From Kuschelorhynchus macadamiae (lineage: Eukaryota; Arthropoda; Insecta; Coleoptera; Curculionidae): 64,000 nucleotides of DNA. Location: assembly GCA_030620095.1 (NCBI GenBank), contig JAUTXW010000955.1:1-64000 (forward strand), written 5' to 3'. This document shows, piece by piece, positions 61,535 to 64,000 of this stretch. How positions within the stretch are numbered: the stretch's first letter is position 1; every line of letters begins with the position of its first letter. Both the position numbers and the translations under genes were made by a program. Below the pieces are notes generated by a model. That model was not told the DNA's origin. It made no database searches and saw nothing but the letters and a program-made list of their open reading frames with translations.

Positions 61535-62835
61535 TTGCATTTTTCGTTAGAATTCTTAGATAAAATTAAGAATGTTCACTTAAAAGAAGGTGAAATTTTA
61601 ATATCTTTTGATGTAAGCTCAGCTAGTGTACCCATACCAATAGCTTTAAAATACCTAAAGAAACTACTTGAATTCAATAATTTGAAGAAAGAAATTATTG
61701 TTGAATGTTTGCTTCTCACAAAATTATGTATGAATAAAACATTTTTTCAGTTCAATAATAAATATTATAAACAATAGACAATTGCTTATCTCCGTTCCTT
61801 GCAAATTTGTTTATGGGTAGATTAGAAACCCAATTCAAAAAAGGACTCAAGTATTTCCCAAGGGTGTGGTATAGATACGAAGACAATATATTTGCAATTT
61901 TTCATACTAAAACAGAACATTTTGACACTTTCTTAGAAACATTAAACAATAAATATCCTTCCATTAATTTTACGTACGAAAAGGAGAACAATGGGCAATT
62001 GCCTTTTCTCGACACGTTAGTTATTAGAAATAACGATAAATTGGAATTTGATATTTATAGGAAATTTACTAATACTGATAAGTATATAACATCCGACTCA
62101 CTTCATTGCCGTCAGCACAAAATGGCAGCATTTCATTTCTTAACTCACAGGTTAGTTAATTTTCCATTAAGTAAAGAACGTTTTAACAATGAAACGAATC
62201 GGATTAAAAATATAGCTAAAAATAATGGATATAATGATAATTTTGTTCATAAATTAGTAAATAGACATAAGTATAAGAAAATGTTAAAAGATGCTACTAC
62301 TCTTCAAGCACCTGAGGCTCCCAATAAGTTCATAGTAATTCCATATGATCCCAGATATACGAGAGGTCTAGAAAAAGTATTTCAAAACGTAGGTTTGAAA
62401 GTAGCCTACAAAACGGAGAACAAATTGAAAAATCTCCTTGGAAACCCTAAAGACAAAGTCGACTTGAAGGAGAGGAGTGGCATCTATGAAATTAGCTGTA
62501 ATGACTGCGATCTAAAATATGTTGGGCAAACTAAACGCTCCATAAACATTCGTTTTAAAGAACACATGGCACATTTAAAATACGGAAGAACAGAAAAGTC
62601 AAGCGTTGCCCAACATGCTTTAGAAAACAATCACCATATAGAAATAAATAATCTTAAGTTGATTAAAAATGTTTCTAATAATAGATTATTGGATGCATTT
62701 GAGAGTATAGAAATAGCTAAATGTGGTAAGAAAACACTAAATAAAGACAGAGGGCCTATTCCCTATAGTCTCCTCTATTGTTTACTTGACAACAGTGCAG
62801 TCGGTACAACCAAGTGTGACCACATTTACCTATAA
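61535..62835 (+). pseudogene. Penelope-like reverse transcriptase with GIY-YIG endonuclease (truncated, mutated)
   Basis: The first frame (61535-61777) carries GEILISFDVSSASVPIPIAL and CMNKTFFQFNNKYYKQ, RT blocks with the first catalytic Asp. A deletion with frameshift near 61780 removes the usual G.PMGS block. The second frame (61807-62835, 342 codons) reads LSPFLANLFMGR (partly upstream of 61807), WYRYEDNIFAIFHT and LPFLDTLVIRNN. The catalytic box is YEDN where the family has YVDD, so polymerase activity is probably lost. The linker contains KFIVIPYDPRYTRGLEKVF. The GIY-YIG endonuclease follows: SGIYEISCNDCDLKYVGQTK and RSINIRFKEHMAHLK. The protein ends TTKCDHIYL at 62835. Met at 61807 is not a natural start, because the gene continues upstream. 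Confidence 0.88.
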
Positions 62836-62854
62836 ATATTCTCGGTTAGGATAA

Positions 62855-62900
62855 GTTACTGATGATGTTAACTTGGCTAGCGAAACGCGCGTCCAGAACG
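62855..62900 (+). ncRNA. Hammerhead ribozyme-like motif in the right arm (helix I altered)
   Basis: CTGATGA (62859-62865), stem II (GTTAAC, loop TTG, GCTAGC), GAAA (62882-62885), CGCGC, GTC (62891-62893) and CAGA are present in the canonical order. The TCTG partner of CAGA seen in the left arm is missing because of the roughly 20-bp deletion upstream of CTGATGA; GTTA upstream could pair with a more distal TAAC. Probably weakened or inactive. Confidence 0.5.
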
Positions 62901-62989
62901 TAACAAGTTGTGGTGTAGTGTGGTTAGAACTCTTGTATTTTGATGTGGCTAAAAATATTAATAGAAAAAAAAATATAATTAAATTCTAA

Positions 62990-64000
62990 AATTTAGAATA
63001 TAGACAATAAATAAGATTCAAAAATCATGGTTTCCTGCACTGAGTAAAAAGCATTTGTGGTTACAAATTTATAAGTCTATAATGTCAGTCTTAAATGTTT
63101 AAATCCGACATTACCCAGTTGGTTTTTTATTTTATTTAGACATTTAGTGCCCAAGTATGCGGGTAACATTGACCTACAGTAAGTCCAGAGTATGGAAATC
63201 TGAGATTCTGGGCCTGCCTTGTATCATATTGGTAAATATCACAATTCTTCCTACAAGATAATTCATTATTGTTTGTGTGATTTACCAACTGCAATATATA
63301 AAGGCATGGCAGAGCAAGTATATTATGCTTTTGAAAAAGATTTTTAGATGATGTATAAGGTGGCAGATTTTCCATACATCTCGTTATTTTTTTTTTGAAT
63401 TATAAAAGATTTTTGAATGTGAGCTGAGGAGCCCCAGAAAATCAGACCATACTGCAAAACCGACTGCACGGGTCCATAGTAGATAAGTTTTAAAATACTT
63501 ATATCAACAGTCTCTTATTTGCCTTATTAAAAAATACACTAAGCTGTGTTCCACACATATTACCTCCACATGTTTTCCCAGGTAAGTTTATTGTCAACGT
63601 GTAAACCTAGAAACTTAACTACCGGCGCACTACTTACTGATTTTCCATTTAATTTTATTAAAAGTAAAAACCTTTTAGATACTATATTACTTTCACTCAC
63701 CCAACAGTTTATTGCACATCAATATTTGTGTGTCGTCTGCACACAAGACAACACTACCAAGGCCACCACAACATTTCGCAATATCATTCATGAATAAGGT
63801 AGAAAACAGAGTCCCAAGTATAGAACCTTGCGGTACACCCAAGTCGTCCCGTCCAATAAAGGACTTATTACCTTGAATCATGAAAATTTGTTTTGTATTA
63901 TCTAAGTAAGATGTAACCCAGTTGTGCACCACTCCACGCACACCGACAGCATATAATTTCTCCAGAAGCATTTTGTGATCAATTGTATCAAAAGCACAGC
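62990..64000 (-). pseudogene. Non-LTR reverse transcriptase, C-terminal part (runs off the window)
   Basis: Enters from beyond position 64000 with AFDTIDHKMLLEKLYAVGVR. The next blocks are IFMIQGNKSFIGRDDLGVPQ then GSILGTLFSTLFMNDI, and VVLCADDTQILMCNK with an intact CADD catalytic box. Downstream fragments in shifting frames read VKFLGLHVDNKLTWEN, SVLQYGLIFWGSSAHIQKSF and LPCLYILQLVNHTNNNE with YDTRQAQNLRFP, the usual C-terminal order of Jockey/CR1-type enzymes. Open from 63971 to 63693, then broken by stops and frameshifts. Confidence 0.82.

Larger units (their letters stand above)
61042..62950 (+). mobile_element. Penelope-like element with an inverted 3' copy at its 5' side
   Basis: The left arm (61042-61545) is the reverse complement of the element's own 3' part (about 62485-62950), with about nine in ten bases matching by eye. 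It includes the GIY-YIG coding region and the sequence downstream of the stop. Between the arms lies a 5'-truncated RT-GIY-YIG gene on the plus strand. Inverted 5' arms and pseudo-LTRs are characteristic of Penelope-like elements. Each arm carries a hammerhead-like motif. The left arm has about 20 bp (around 61144-61165) absent from the right arm. Confidence 0.88.
60846..64000 (-). mobile_element. Minus-strand non-LTR retrotransposon, probably interrupted by the Penelope-like element
   Basis: Reverse transcriptase C-terminal coding matter occupies 62990-64000 (-). At 60846-60890 the complement reads GTTGAATAAAAAAATTTG then AATTTGAAT, like the A-rich or TTTGAA-type 3' tail of insect non-LTR elements in the same orientation. 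The Penelope-like element at 61042-62950 lies between. The two pieces being one element is inference; no target duplication was confirmed. Confidence 0.45.

Overview
The window is AT-rich eukaryotic DNA, almost certainly from an arthropod and most likely an insect. The evidence is the mixture of mobile elements: Tc1/mariner-type elements with DD34D, DD41D and DD82E spacing, piggyBac, hAT, pogo/Tigger, PIF/Harbinger, a Crypton-like tyrosine recombinase, Jockey/CR1-type retrotransposons and a Penelope-like element. Long (AT)n arrays and many TIR-bounded non-autonomous elements accompany them. I found no host cellular gene, no rRNA or tRNA gene and no prokaryotic-type operon. Only two long open frames look intact: the DD41D transposase at 8271-9437 (-), and a 5'-truncated RNase H/zinc-knuckle retrotransposon C-terminus at 42839-43738 (+). 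All other coding matter is a relic broken by stops, frameshifts or nested insertions.

Layout. 0.9-4.2 kb: two DD41D-type relics, one inside a long inverted repeat, and a TTAA-flanked MITE. 5-10.2 kb: a dispersed repeat in two copies; the second is split by a foldback element (7072-7904) and by a complete TA-flanked mariner-like element (7911-9973). 10.5-15 kb: a Jockey-like retrotransposon relic, apparently split by an (AT)n array and a DD82E (Sailor-type) relic. 15-19 kb: mostly non-coding, with a perfect hairpin and a 277-bp tandem duplication. 19.2-22.8 kb: a hAT element with its target-site duplication, another Jockey 3' fragment, a pogo relic and a 91-bp MITE. 23.6-25.1 kb: a degenerate subrepeat array of a TCTG-containing family. 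25.4-32 kb: a three-level nest, with a long-TIR DD41D element inside a Tigger element inside an older DD41D relic. 33.5-38.4 kb: DD34D mariner, Tc1 and two DD82E relics. 38.9-40.1 kb: a cluster of four (AT)n arrays. 42.6-44.3 kb: a retrotransposon RNase H fragment flanked on both sides by (AT)n. 47.5-51.7 kb: a piggyBac relic and another DD41D relic. 53.3-59.6 kb: an ATCGATA-rich inverted-repeat element, a PIF/Harbinger element and a Crypton relic that keeps splice signals. 60.8-64 kb: a minus-strand non-LTR retrotransposon apparently interrupted by a Penelope-like element with an inverted 5' arm and hammerhead-like motifs.

The genes do not form a pathway. The window is a transposon accumulation zone whose interest lies in insertion order, unusually long TIRs and the ribozyme-bearing Penelope element. 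Family names rest on motifs read by eye from translations; exact subfamily names would need database searches.
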